A DNA stretch of 64,000 bases. It comes from Streptomyces sp. NBC_01431 (lineage in GTDB: Bacteria > Actinomycetota > Actinomycetes > Streptomycetales > Streptomycetaceae). How positions within the stretch are numbered: the first letter of the stretch is position 1; each line of letters starts with the position of its first letter. Below, one piece after another: positions 48,412 through 56,864 of this stretch. A program made the translations under genes and the position numbers. Where the stretch lies: positions 1,550,001 through 1,614,000 of the forward strand of contig NZ_CP109496.1 of assembly GCF_036231355.1 (NCBI RefSeq), read 5' to 3'. The notes beneath the pieces are model-generated. The model was not told where the DNA came from and did no database searches. It was given only the letters and a program-made list of their open reading frames with translations.

Positions 48412-50976
48412 ATGCTGAGAACAGCCCTGCGCAATCTCCTGGCGCACAAAGCCCGTCTGGCCATGACCGTCCTCGCGGTCTGTCTGGGGGTCGCGTTCGT
48501 CTGCGGCACCCTCGTCTTCGCCGATTCCTCCGCCGCGGCCTACCGCGCCGCCGCGTCGAAGAGCTTCGCGGACATCGCGGTCACCGTGACCCCGAAGGAC
48601 CCCCCGCCGGGGACAGCCGCCAACCAGCGCTCGGGCGGGCTCGACGACGCGCTCGCCCGCAAGCTCGCCACGGTCCCCGGGGTCGCCGCCGTACGCCCGT
48701 CGGTGGACGGCTCGGCCGTCCTGAACGCGGCGGACGGCGCTCCGCTGCGGGCCGGCAAGGCCTGGGCGAATCCGGCCGCCGCCTACGTGCCGGGCGCCGA
48801 CGGCAAGGACAGCCGCTATCCGCTGGTCAAGGGCCGCGCCCCGGCGAGCGGCGACGAGACCGCGGTGGACACGGGCACCGCGGCCGCCGGCCGGTTCGTT
48901 CTCGGCGACACGATCACGCTGGCCACCGACGGCCCGGTCATGACCAAGCGGCTGGTCGGCATCGTCAGTACCAAGGACAGCCGGGTGACCGCCGGCGGCA
49001 CCCTCGCCCTGTTCGACAAGGCGACCGCCCAGCACCTGTTCTCAACACCGGGCCACTACACCGGGATCGACCTGTCCGCCGCGCCCGGCGTCGACGCGTT
49101 CGAACTCTCCCGCCGGGTCGGCGACCTGCTCCCGGCCGACCGGGCCGAGGCCATCACCGGCAGCGCCCAGGCCGGCCAGCAGGCCATCCTCGTGGACACC
49201 CTGACGCGCGGGTACACGAAGCTCCCGATGGTCTTCGCCGGAGTCTCGCTGTTCATCGGCTCATTCCTCGTCGTCAACACGTTCACCATGGTGGTGACGC
49301 GGCGCACCCGGGAGATCGCGCTGCTGCGGGCGATCGGCGCCGACCGCCGCCAAGTCGTGCGCTCCGTCCTCGTGGAGGCCTTCCTGCTCGGCCTGGTCGC
49401 GTCAGCGGCCGGTTTCCTGCTCGGCCTCGGCATCGCCGCGGCGCTGCCCGACGTACTGAGCACCGGTGCGGACACCCTGCCGCGCGGGCCTCTGGTGGTC
49501 GGCCCGCGCGCCGTCGTGGCAGCGCTCGTCGTGGGCGTCGGCGTCACCGTGCTCGCCGCCTGGCTGCCGTCCCGCCGGGCGGCGAAGGTCGCGCCCATCG
49601 AGGCGCTGCACTCGGCCGAACAGCCTCCCTCCGCCGCCCGGTCCTGGGTCCGCGCCGCGGTGGGGACGGCCCTGCTCGTCCTCGGCGCCGGCCTGTTGAT
49701 CTCGCTCTCGGGGGCGAAGGACGCCTCGGAGGCGAATCTGCGGAGCGCGATGCTCGGCTGCGCCGTCCTCGTCGTCGCCGTGATCGTCCTCGCGCCCCTG
49801 CTCGCCGCTCCCTTGATCCGGGCGGCCGGACGTCTGACCACGCGCTTCGGGGTCACCGGCCTTCTCGCGCGCGAGAACGCGCTGCGCGACCCGCGGCGCA
49901 CCGCGGCCACCGCCGTCACCCTGATGATCACTACCGCCCTCGTCGCCGGGCTCGCCGTCATCGGCGACTCCACCGGCCAGGCCCTCGACCGCCAGGCCGC
50001 GGCCGGCCTCGGCGCCGACTACGTGATCAGCACCCCCACCTCCACGACCGGCATCGACCCGGCGGCCGCGCGGCGCGTGGCCGCTACCGCCGGGGTGCGC
50101 GGCGCGGTCGAAGTCGCGGACTCCACCCTGTTCACCGGCGGCCATGTCCGGCAGATCTCCGGAGTGGACCCGCATTCCGTGGACGGCGCCCTGAAGCTCG
50201 ACTTCGTCAGCGGTTCCCTGGCGGACCTCGGGCCGGGCCGGATCGCGGTCTCAAGCACCACCGCGCGGGAGCAGGGCGTCAGCACGGGCGGCACGATCAA
50301 CGCGGGCCTCGGCCGCGGCCAGGACCCCAAGCCGTACACCATCGTGGGCGTCTACCAGGACAACCCGATCGCCCACGACGCGCTGGGCACCCGCGGCGAG
50401 GTGCAGCAGAACAGCTACAAGCCCGGTTCCGTACAACGCATCCTCGTGCGGACCGACGGCGGCGCCGTCTCGAAGAGCACCGAGGACCGGCTGCGCACCG
50501 CCGTGGGGAACAACCCACTGCTGAAGGTGCAGGACCGCAAGGAGCTCGTCCGTGAGGCCGCCGGCGCCATGGGCAACCTGCTCACGCTGATGTACGGGCT
50601 GCTCGCCATCGGCGTCCTGATCTCCTCGCTCGGCATCGTGAACACCCTGGCCATGTCGGTCGCGGAACGCACCCGCGAGATCGGCGTCCTGCGCGCCATC
50701 GGCATGGACCGGGCGGGCGTGCGCCGGATGATCCGCCTGGAAGCGGTGACGGTCGCCGCGTTCGGCACCCTCCTCGGCCTGGCGGTGGGACTGTTCGGCG
50801 CCTGGGCGGTCGGAGCGCTGGCCAACGGGGCGATGTCCCAGTACTCCCTGGCGCTGCCCTGGGGGACGCTGCTCCTGGTGTGTCTGCTGTCCCTCACCAT
50901 CGGCGCGCTCGCGGCGGCCCTCCCGGCCCGGCGGGCCGCCGCCCTGGGCCCGCTGGAGGCCGTCGCGCGGACGTGA
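48412..50976 (+). CDS. FtsX-fold ABC transporter permease (MacB-like)
   Basis: 854 residues with about ten transmembrane helices: one N-terminal, FtsX units near 245-385 and 715-850, and a middle pair. Two large extracytoplasmic domains (about 45-240 and 490-700) are MacB-like periplasmic core domains. RTREIALLRAIGADRRQVVRSVLVEA and RTREIGVLRAIGMDRAGVRRMIRLEA are the two FtsX coupling motifs. With the upstream ATPase it should export or extract a lipophilic or peptide compound and could give resistance. The two-component pair probably controls it. Confidence 0.92.
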   Translation: MLRTALRNLLAHKARLAMTVLAVCLGVAFVCGTLVFADSSAAAYRAAASKSFADIAVTVTPKDPPPGTAANQRSGGLDDALARKLATVPGVAAVRPSVDGSAVLNAADGAPLRAGKAWANPAAAYVPGADGKDSRYPLVKGRAPASGDETAVDTGTAAAGRFVLGDTITLATDGPVMTKRLVGIVSTKDSRVTAGGTLALFDKATAQHLFSTPGHYTGIDLSAAPGVDAFELSRRVGDLLPADRAEAITGSAQAGQQAILVDTLTRGYTKLPMVFAGVSLFIGSFLVVNTFTMVVTRRTREIALLRAIGADRRQVVRSVLVEAFLLGLVASAAGFLLGLGIAAALPDVLSTGADTLPRGPLVVGPRAVVAALVVGVGVTVLAAWLPSRRAAKVAPIEALHSAEQPPSAARSWVRAAVGTALLVLGAGLLISLSGAKDASEANLRSAMLGCAVLVVAVIVLAPLLAAPLIRAAGRLTTRFGVTGLLARENALRDPRRTAATAVTLMITTALVAGLAVIGDSTGQALDRQAAAGLGADYVISTPTSTTGIDPAAARRVAATAGVRGAVEVADSTLFTGGHVRQISGVDPHSVDGALKLDFVSGSLADLGPGRIAVSSTTAREQGVSTGGTINAGLGRGQDPKPYTIVGVYQDNPIAHDALGTRGEVQQNSYKPGSVQRILVRTDGGAVSKSTEDRLRTAVGNNPLLKVQDRKELVREAAGAMGNLLTLMYGLLAIGVLISSLGIVNTLAMSVAERTREIGVLRAIGMDRAGVRRMIRLEAVTVAAFGTLLGLAVGLFGAWAVGALANGAMSQYSLALPWGTLLLVCLLSLTIGALAAALPARRAAALGPLEAVART

Positions 50977-50990
50977 GGCGGGCCCCCGCC

Positions 50991-51029
50991 GGGCAGAGCC
51001 GCGTCCGCGTCTCAGCCGCGGCTCTGCCC
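50991..51029 (+). terminator. Strong hairpin terminator of the ABC exporter operon
   Basis: GGGCAGAGCCGCG (50991-51003) and CGCGGCTCTGCCC (51017-51029) are perfect 13-bp inverse repeats with a 13-base loop, 14 bases after the permease stop. Confidence 0.75.
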
Positions 51030-51239
51030 GTCCGCCGCCGCGAAGCCGGTGCCGCCGGACCGGCCCGATGGTGAGTGGGGCACACTCGGCCCGTATGCGG
51101 GATCAGCCGCGTACGGTACGCGCGGACGGGAACGCGGGGACCCTCAAGTGTGCGCCCCTCAAATCCCGTGCCGCACATGTCAGTTGAGAAGATCCGGACC
51201 GGATCGCCGCACGCATCACATCCCGAGGACCGGACCACC

Positions 51240-51974
51240 ATGCCCCGCAGCCACGCCCATAGCCTCCCCTACGCCGCGCAGCAAACAGCCGCGCCCCAAC
51301 TCCTCGACGTACACAGGTCCCTGGCGGGTGCCGGGCCGGCGCCGGTCGTGCTGCTGTGGCACGGCACCGGCCCCGACGAGCGGTTCGTCCTCGCGCCACT
51401 TGCACACGAGGTGGCCTCGCACGGAGTGACCGTGTTCGTTCCCGACTGGCGCCCCGACGCCCCCGACGGCGGCCGCGCGCACCTCACCGCCTCACTGCGT
51501 TACGTACAGGAGAACGCGGGTGCCTTCGGCGGCGACCCGCGTCGCGTCGTCGTCGCGGGCTGGTCGGCCGGGGCGGGTGCGGCGATCGGCACGGCGCTGC
51601 GGCCGGACCTCGTGGGCACCCCGCCACCCCGGGCGGTCGTCGGCATCGCGGGACTGTACGGGCGCCCGGCCCGCAGCACGGGTTCCGTCCCGCTGGAGGA
51701 CCTGGCCGCGGGACCGGCGACCGGGGTGCCGGTCATCCTGGTGCACGGCGCGCGGGACACGGTGGTGGACCGCTGCCACTCCCGCGACTTCCTGGCCGCT
51801 CTCGGCGAGCACCAGTGGCCGGCGAGCCTGCACGAGACTGAGGGCGATCACGCGGGCGTCATCATGACCGAGTACGACCCGGTGGCGGGCCACTGCGCGC
51901 CCACCACCAGCGCGGAGGCCCTGCGGGCCGGCCGGGAGACGGCCCGCCTGATCGCGGGCGCGGCCCTCGGCTGA
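51240..51974 (+). CDS. Alpha/beta hydrolase
   Basis: 244 residues. VVLLWHGTGPDERFVLAPLAHE forms the oxyanion strand, VVVAGWSAGAGAA the nucleophile elbow (GxSxG with Ser about 102), HGARDTVVD the acid and ETEGDHAGVI the catalytic His. The fold is that of esterases and dienelactone-type hydrolases. No signal peptide. ATG 51240 is favoured because the preceding 55 residues are not hydrolase-like; an ATG at 51177 is possible. Substrate unknown. Confidence 0.85.
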   Translation: MPRSHAHSLPYAAQQTAAPQLLDVHRSLAGAGPAPVVLLWHGTGPDERFVLAPLAHEVASHGVTVFVPDWRPDAPDGGRAHLTASLRYVQENAGAFGGDPRRVVVAGWSAGAGAAIGTALRPDLVGTPPPRAVVGIAGLYGRPARSTGSVPLEDLAAGPATGVPVILVHGARDTVVDRCHSRDFLAALGEHQWPASLHETEGDHAGVIMTEYDPVAGHCAPTTSAEALRAGRETARLIAGAALG

Positions 51975-52035
51975 CGAGGCGGTGCGGCGTCCGCTTCGCG
52001 TGGCCGGCAGCGGCCGGCGCGCCCATGCTTGAGGC

Positions 52036-52449
52036 GTGATGACCGTGCTGCTGGTAGCCACCGACGAGGAAGCCGCGGTACTGCGCGAGCGGATCCACCG
52101 CGATCCCCACTTCCGCGTCATCGCGCACACCCCGAGCCCCCGGCTGGCCCTGTCGCAGGCCCACGTCCTGCTGCCCGACATCGCCGTCCTCGACCCGAGC
52201 ATGGACGGGGACAGCGATCCCGTCGCCCTGTTCACGGGGCTGCGCTCCCTGACTCCGCCCAGCGCCGTCGTCCTGCGGACGACCCCCGCGACCGCCCCGC
52301 TCCCCGAGCTGCGGGCGGTCCTGGAGGAAGGGGCCGTCCACACGGCGGACCGGGACGACCATGACGCCCTCATGCTCGCTCTGCGCACGATCGGCCGGCG
52401 ACGGGCGAGCTGCGACCCGGACCGCCGACCCGACTACTACGAGGAGTAG
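52036..52449 (+). CDS. Stand-alone receiver-like protein
   Basis: 137 residues. VLLVATDEEAAVLRERI and LLPDIAVLDPSMDGDSDP resemble a response regulator receiver. The acidic pocket is Thr-Asp-Glu-Glu and the phospho-acceptor position can be aligned with Asp in VLDPSMDG, but the switch Thr/Lys segment is weak and there is no DNA-binding domain. It could be a diverged regulator acting by protein contact. GTG 52036 or ATG 52039 both follow GAGG. Confidence 0.6.
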   Translation: MMTVLLVATDEEAAVLRERIHRDPHFRVIAHTPSPRLALSQAHVLLPDIAVLDPSMDGDSDPVALFTGLRSLTPPSAVVLRTTPATAPLPELRAVLEEGAVHTADRDDHDALMLALRTIGRRRASCDPDRRPDYYEE

Positions 52450-52560
52450 CCGGATGAGTACAGTGCGCACCGAGCCCCGGCGTGCGGCGCCGGGCCCGGC
52501 GCGCGATACTTGACATGACTATGTGCCGGTATGCCGAAATTCCTGAAAGCGAGGGTTTTC

Positions 52561-53385
52561 GTGACACCGTCACCGAACGACGCAGAGACCGGGGCGGCCG
52601 CCCACGCCACGCGCGCTTCGAGCGCGGAGGCCTTCGGCGCGCCCTGCTGGGTGAGCCTGATGGCCCGGGACCTCGATTCGGCGCTCGACTTCTACGGCTC
52701 GGTGATGGGCTGGACGTTCCGGCCCGGGTCCCTGGGCGAGGAGTTCCGCATCGCCTTGGCGGACGGGGTCCCCGTCGCCGGAATCGGAGCGCTCGCCCCC
52801 GCGCTGCAAGTGGCCGTCGCCTGGACTCCGTACTTCGCGGTCGCGGACGCGGACGAGACGGCCGCCCGCATCCGTGAGCGCGGTGCCACCGTGGCGGTCG
52901 GGCCGGTGGCGTTGCACACCGGGCGCGGCGCGCTCGCCGCCGACCGCGACGGTGCCGTCTTCGGCATCTGGCAGGGCTCGCTCATCACCAACTGGGAGTC
53001 CTGGCTGAACACCTCCCCCGCCTGGACCCGGCTGCACACCCGCAACGCCTTCGAAGCCGCGATCTTCTACGGCGAGGTCCTGGACTGGGCCTGCGAGCGG
53101 CCGGGCTGCTGCGACGTCCAGTACGAGCACGAGGAAGTGGTCCTGCGCCACCGTGGCCACGTCGTCGCGCGCCTGACCTCCGGCGCGGTCGAGGCCGCCC
53201 CCGATCCGTCCCTGCGACCGCACTGGCACACCCACTTCGCCGTCAAGGACCCCGAGGACCAGGCCGACCGGGCCCAGGCGTACGGCGCGACGATCCTGGC
53301 CTCCGGCGCCTCCCCCACGGGTTCCTGGGTCCGCCTGAGCGACCCCGACGGCGCGACGTTCACCCTGAACGACCACGCGGCCTGA
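52561..53385 (+). CDS. Tandem VOC-domain (glyoxalase-like) protein
   Basis: 274 residues with two VOC units: residues about 25-140 (WVSLMARDLDSALDFYGSVMGW to DGAVFGIWQG) and 145-270 (WLNTSPAWTRLHTRNAFEAAIFYGEVLDW to DPDGATFTLND). Such two-domain proteins act on small molecules or bind them. GTG 52561 has GAGGG five bases upstream; an ATG at 52531 would add ten residues. TTGACA occurs near 52510 as a possible -35. Confidence 0.85.
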   Translation: MTPSPNDAETGAAAHATRASSAEAFGAPCWVSLMARDLDSALDFYGSVMGWTFRPGSLGEEFRIALADGVPVAGIGALAPALQVAVAWTPYFAVADADETAARIRERGATVAVGPVALHTGRGALAADRDGAVFGIWQGSLITNWESWLNTSPAWTRLHTRNAFEAAIFYGEVLDWACERPGCCDVQYEHEEVVLRHRGHVVARLTSGAVEAAPDPSLRPHWHTHFAVKDPEDQADRAQAYGATILASGASPTGSWVRLSDPDGATFTLNDHAA

Positions 53386-53427
53386 CTCAACGGGCCGTCT
53401 GTTGAGGGTAGTTGGGCCGCAGTCGGC

Positions 53428-54162
53428 TCAGCCGGATTGCGCCCGGCCCACCACCAGCCATCGGGACGGCAGCTCGATACGCCGGCCGGTGCCGGTGAAC
53501 TCCGTTGTGATCAACGGGAGTTCACCTTCGGCGAAGATGGCGAGCCCGGCGCTTTTGAACATGGCCACCACTGCGTCGTCTGTGACCTCGCCGGGCACGA
53601 TGCCGTGCGCGAAGACCGGGCGGAGTTTCGGCGGCGGGCCCGCCGGGCCCGCGGCGAGCCCCATGAGGACCGGCTTCGCGGCTTCGGCGAGCTCCACCAC
53701 GAACGCCCGGCCCTCGGCGCCGGTCAACACCGCGATGGCGTCCGCCACGGACCGGCGGTCGGCGGCTTCGCACTGGTGCAGGACACCGCGTACGTACACG
53801 TTGGCGTCGCCGAGCCGGGTGTGCAGTTCCTCGACGGCCCGGAGATCGGTGGCGTCGAGCTCGGCGAACTCGGCCTGACACTCGGGGTCCTGGTGGCGGG
53901 CGTAGGCGACGGCGGTGGGCGACAGGTCGAGGCCGGTGGTCATCTTCGGATAGCGCTCGGCGAGGTAACGGGTCTGGGTGCCGTTGCCGCAGCCGAGGTC
54001 GACCATGGGCAGCTCGGGACGGTCGATTCGGGGCGCGAAATGGGCCAGGTGGCGGGCGGCGGTCAGGGCCGGTTCCGAGTCCCAGAAGACCGCGCCCGGC
54101 TCGTTCGGCGCCTCGCGCCAGAAGCCCTCCCAGGCCTCCCTGTACCTATTCGTCACGCTCAT
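53428..54162 (-). CDS. SAM-dependent methyltransferase
   Basis: 244 residues. MVDLGCGNGTQTRYLAERYPKMTTGLDLSPTAV contains motif I and the post-motif Asp. YVRGVLHQCEAADRR and LTGAEGRAFVVELAEAA follow the Methyltransf_12/25-like pattern. The final GRRIELPSRWLVVGR is an acceptor-domain strand. It is convergent with the VOC gene. Substrate unknown. Confidence 0.85.
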   Translation of the reverse strand: MSVTNRYREAWEGFWREAPNEPGAVFWDSEPALTAARHLAHFAPRIDRPELPMVDLGCGNGTQTRYLAERYPKMTTGLDLSPTAVAYARHQDPECQAEFAELDATDLRAVEELHTRLGDANVYVRGVLHQCEAADRRSVADAIAVLTGAEGRAFVVELAEAAKPVLMGLAAGPAGPPPKLRPVFAHGIVPGEVTDDAVVAMFKSAGLAIFAEGELPLITTEFTGTGRRIELPSRWLVVGRAQSG

Positions 54163-54303
54163 GACCGACTCCCCGGAACAGCCTGCACAGTGTCAAGATC
54201 GGTCTACCGCGCCGGGGCGCACACGGACAAGCACCGGGCGCATTCCTTCACCACCCGTTCGAGGAGGGGGAGTTGAGGAGCGCTCCGCGAGGGGCGACGC
54301 AGG

Positions 54304-56730
54304 TCAGCGGGGCCTGCGCGTCGTACGGGGAAGCGCCACGTCGAACCACACGGTCTTGCCGTCGCCGGTGCGGCTGGCACCCCACTCCCCGGCCAGCGCG
54401 CTGACCACCCGCAGCCCGCGGCCCGCCTCGTCGCGCGGGCCCGCGCTCAGCAGTGTCGGCAGCGTGTGGCCCTCGTCGGCCACTTCGCACAAGAGCGCCT
54501 CGGCGCGGACCAGACGGAGCTCCACCCGGCGGCCGTTGGCATGCCGGATGCCATTGGTGACGACCTCGCTGACCAGCAGCTCGACCGTCTCGGTGAGTTC
54601 CGACAGGCCCCACAGGGCGAGCTGTCGGCGGACCAGGCGGCGGGCCCGGCCCACCTCTCGCGGATCGGTGGCGAGCCGCCACTCGGCGACGTCGTCGCGG
54701 CTGATGCCGTTGAGCCGGGCCATGAGCAGCGCCACGTCGTCCTTGCGGCCGCCGCGGGTGTTGAGGGCGCGGATGATCGCGTCGCAGGCGTCGTCCATGG
54801 AGGCGGCGGGGTGCGCCGCGTACTCGCAGAGCGTGGCGAGGCCCACGCCTATGTCCTCGCCGCGCACTTCGACCAGACCGTCCGTGCACATGACGAGCCG
54901 GTCGCCGGGCGCGACCTGGATGCGGGCCGTCTCGAAGGGCACCCCGCCGACGCCGATCGGGGCGCCGGTGGGCAGTTCGAGGAGCTCGCTGCGGCCGTCG
55001 GCGGACCGCACGATCACCGGCGGCACGTGGCCGGCGTTGGCCATGAGCAGCTCGCCCCTGATGGGGTCGTACACGGCGTACAGGCAGGTCGCGAGGTAGT
55101 GCTCGCCCAGGCGCTGCGCCAAGTCGTCAAGGTTGCGCAGGAGTTGGTCGGGCGGCAGGTCGAGCGCAGCCATGGTCTGCACGGCGGTACGCAACTGGCC
55201 CATCATCGCGGCCGAGTTGAGGCCGTGGCCCATGACGTCGCCGACCACCAGGGCGGTGCGCGAGCCGGGCAGCTTGATGGAGTCGAACCAGTCGCCGCCG
55301 ACCCGGCCGAGCAGGGTGCCCGGCAGATAGCGGGTCGCGGTGTCGCAGCCCGTCATGCGCGGGGTGACCTGCGGCAGCATCGAGTCCTGGAGCGTCTCCG
55401 CGACGCTCTCCTGGTAGGTGTACATGCGGGCGTTGTCGAGGACGAGCCCGGCGCGCGCGGCGAGTTCGGCGCCGGTCACCCGGTCCATGTCGTTGAACTC
55501 GGCCCGTTCGGCATGCCGCAGCAGGATCATGAAGCCGAGGACGACGTTGCGCGCCTTGAGCGGGACGACCAGCATCGAACGGCCGTTGATGAGCGGGCGG
55601 ATGTCGCGCTTTTCGAACTGCGAGGCGATGGCGGTGCCCATCTGCTCGCTGATCCGGGGCACCAGGACGGGCTCGCCGGAGGTCATGCACTGGAAGAACG
55701 GAGTGTGGGCGGGGAACGGCATGGACTCGCCGACCGGTACCACGTCGTCCCAGCGGCCCGGCTCCTCGACGTGTTCGAGCGCGACGCGATGCCACAGGGT
55801 CCGCTCGTCGGGCGGTCCGTCGGGGAAGCCCTCGCCCGCGATGACCTGCTCGCGCAGATACGTGCCGGCGACATCGGTGAAGCGCGGCACGACGGCGGCG
55901 CTGACTTCCTGGATCGTGCGGGACAGGTCGAGCGAGGAGCCGATGCGTCCGCTGACCTCGTTGAGGAATTCAAGGCGCTCGCGCACCGCCGCGTATTCGA
56001 GGTCCGCGGCGAATTCCGGCGACGGCGGCAGCGCTCGCGACACCGGTTGCAGGGGGTGCAGCCGCCGCGACTGGCGCTGTTCGGCGCGCCGGGGCACTCC
56101 CCAGTCCGGCGTCACGGGCACCCGGTCGTGCTGGCTGAACTCCAGGACGGGATAGCCCAGTTCGAGGACCTGGGCGACGATGCGGGAGCCCTCGCCGACG
56201 CTCATGCTGGGCAGGATCTCCGGCAGCCGCCGGGCCAGTTCGTCGGCTCCTGGGAAGTCGGTGTGCAGGGCGAAGCCGGGCGCTATGCGCTCCACGGGGC
56301 CGCCGTCGAGTCCGGTCTCGTCGTGGAGTTGCGCGGCGTCTGCGGCGAGCACCAGGAGGCGCTCGGGCCCGGGGCCGATCAGCGGGTACGCCCACCACAG
56401 CACGTCGGCGCGGTCTCGACCGGGCTCGGACAGCGCCGCGCGGCCCGCACTCGGGTAGGCGGTGCGGCCGGTGAGGGGACCGTCGAGGCCGGGGCCGAAC
56501 TCCTCGAACACCTCGTAGTCGTCGAACCTCTGCTCCAGCGCCCCGGAGACCGGGAGCAGATCGATGGCGGGCCTGCCGACAGCCTCTTCTTTGGCGGGGC
56601 CGAACAGCTTGCGCGCACCGGATGACCAGTGCGACACCAGGCCGTCGCCGTCCACGACGATCACGGCAAGCGGAATCCGCCCGGACACGGCGAACGGCTG
56701 CGGCGGTGTCGGCGGAGTGCCACTGTCCAT
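54304..56730 (-). CDS. PAS-GAF-SpoIIE phosphatase with HATPase domain
   Basis: 808 residues. A PAS domain (about 15-130), a second sensor segment, a GAF domain (about 270-430), a PP2C/SpoIIE domain (about 450-660; GGDWFDSIKLPG and VVGDVMGHGLNSAAMM for the metal site, GVGGVPFETARIQVAPGDRLVMCTDGLVE) and a C-terminal anti-sigma-type HATPase (about 685-800; SEVVTNGIRHANG and DEAGRGLRVVSAL). This layout controls anti-anti-sigma proteins in Streptomyces and could act on the SigB/F-type factor at 21291-22274. ATG 56730 is correct; the frame is open far beyond it by readthrough only. Confidence 0.92.
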   Translation of the reverse strand: MDSGTPPTPPQPFAVSGRIPLAVIVVDGDGLVSHWSSGARKLFGPAKEEAVGRPAIDLLPVSGALEQRFDDYEVFEEFGPGLDGPLTGRTAYPSAGRAALSEPGRDRADVLWWAYPLIGPGPERLLVLAADAAQLHDETGLDGGPVERIAPGFALHTDFPGADELARRLPEILPSMSVGEGSRIVAQVLELGYPVLEFSQHDRVPVTPDWGVPRRAEQRQSRRLHPLQPVSRALPPSPEFAADLEYAAVRERLEFLNEVSGRIGSSLDLSRTIQEVSAAVVPRFTDVAGTYLREQVIAGEGFPDGPPDERTLWHRVALEHVEEPGRWDDVVPVGESMPFPAHTPFFQCMTSGEPVLVPRISEQMGTAIASQFEKRDIRPLINGRSMLVVPLKARNVVLGFMILLRHAERAEFNDMDRVTGAELAARAGLVLDNARMYTYQESVAETLQDSMLPQVTPRMTGCDTATRYLPGTLLGRVGGDWFDSIKLPGSRTALVVGDVMGHGLNSAAMMGQLRTAVQTMAALDLPPDQLLRNLDDLAQRLGEHYLATCLYAVYDPIRGELLMANAGHVPPVIVRSADGRSELLELPTGAPIGVGGVPFETARIQVAPGDRLVMCTDGLVEVRGEDIGVGLATLCEYAAHPAASMDDACDAIIRALNTRGGRKDDVALLMARLNGISRDDVAEWRLATDPREVGRARRLVRRQLALWGLSELTETVELLVSEVVTNGIRHANGRRVELRLVRAEALLCEVADEGHTLPTLLSAGPRDEAGRGLRVVSALAGEWGASRTGDGKTVWFDVALPRTTRRPR

Positions 56731-56864
56731 GGGTGGAAGGCTCCTTCCCCGCCGCAGGAATGCACGGCGGCAGGACCACCGTAGAGCCATCGGGCCCGCG
56801 CGCGCGGGGTAACCCGACAATAGGCGCACGCCCGCGCGGACCGGCGGCCGCGATTGGCGAAAGG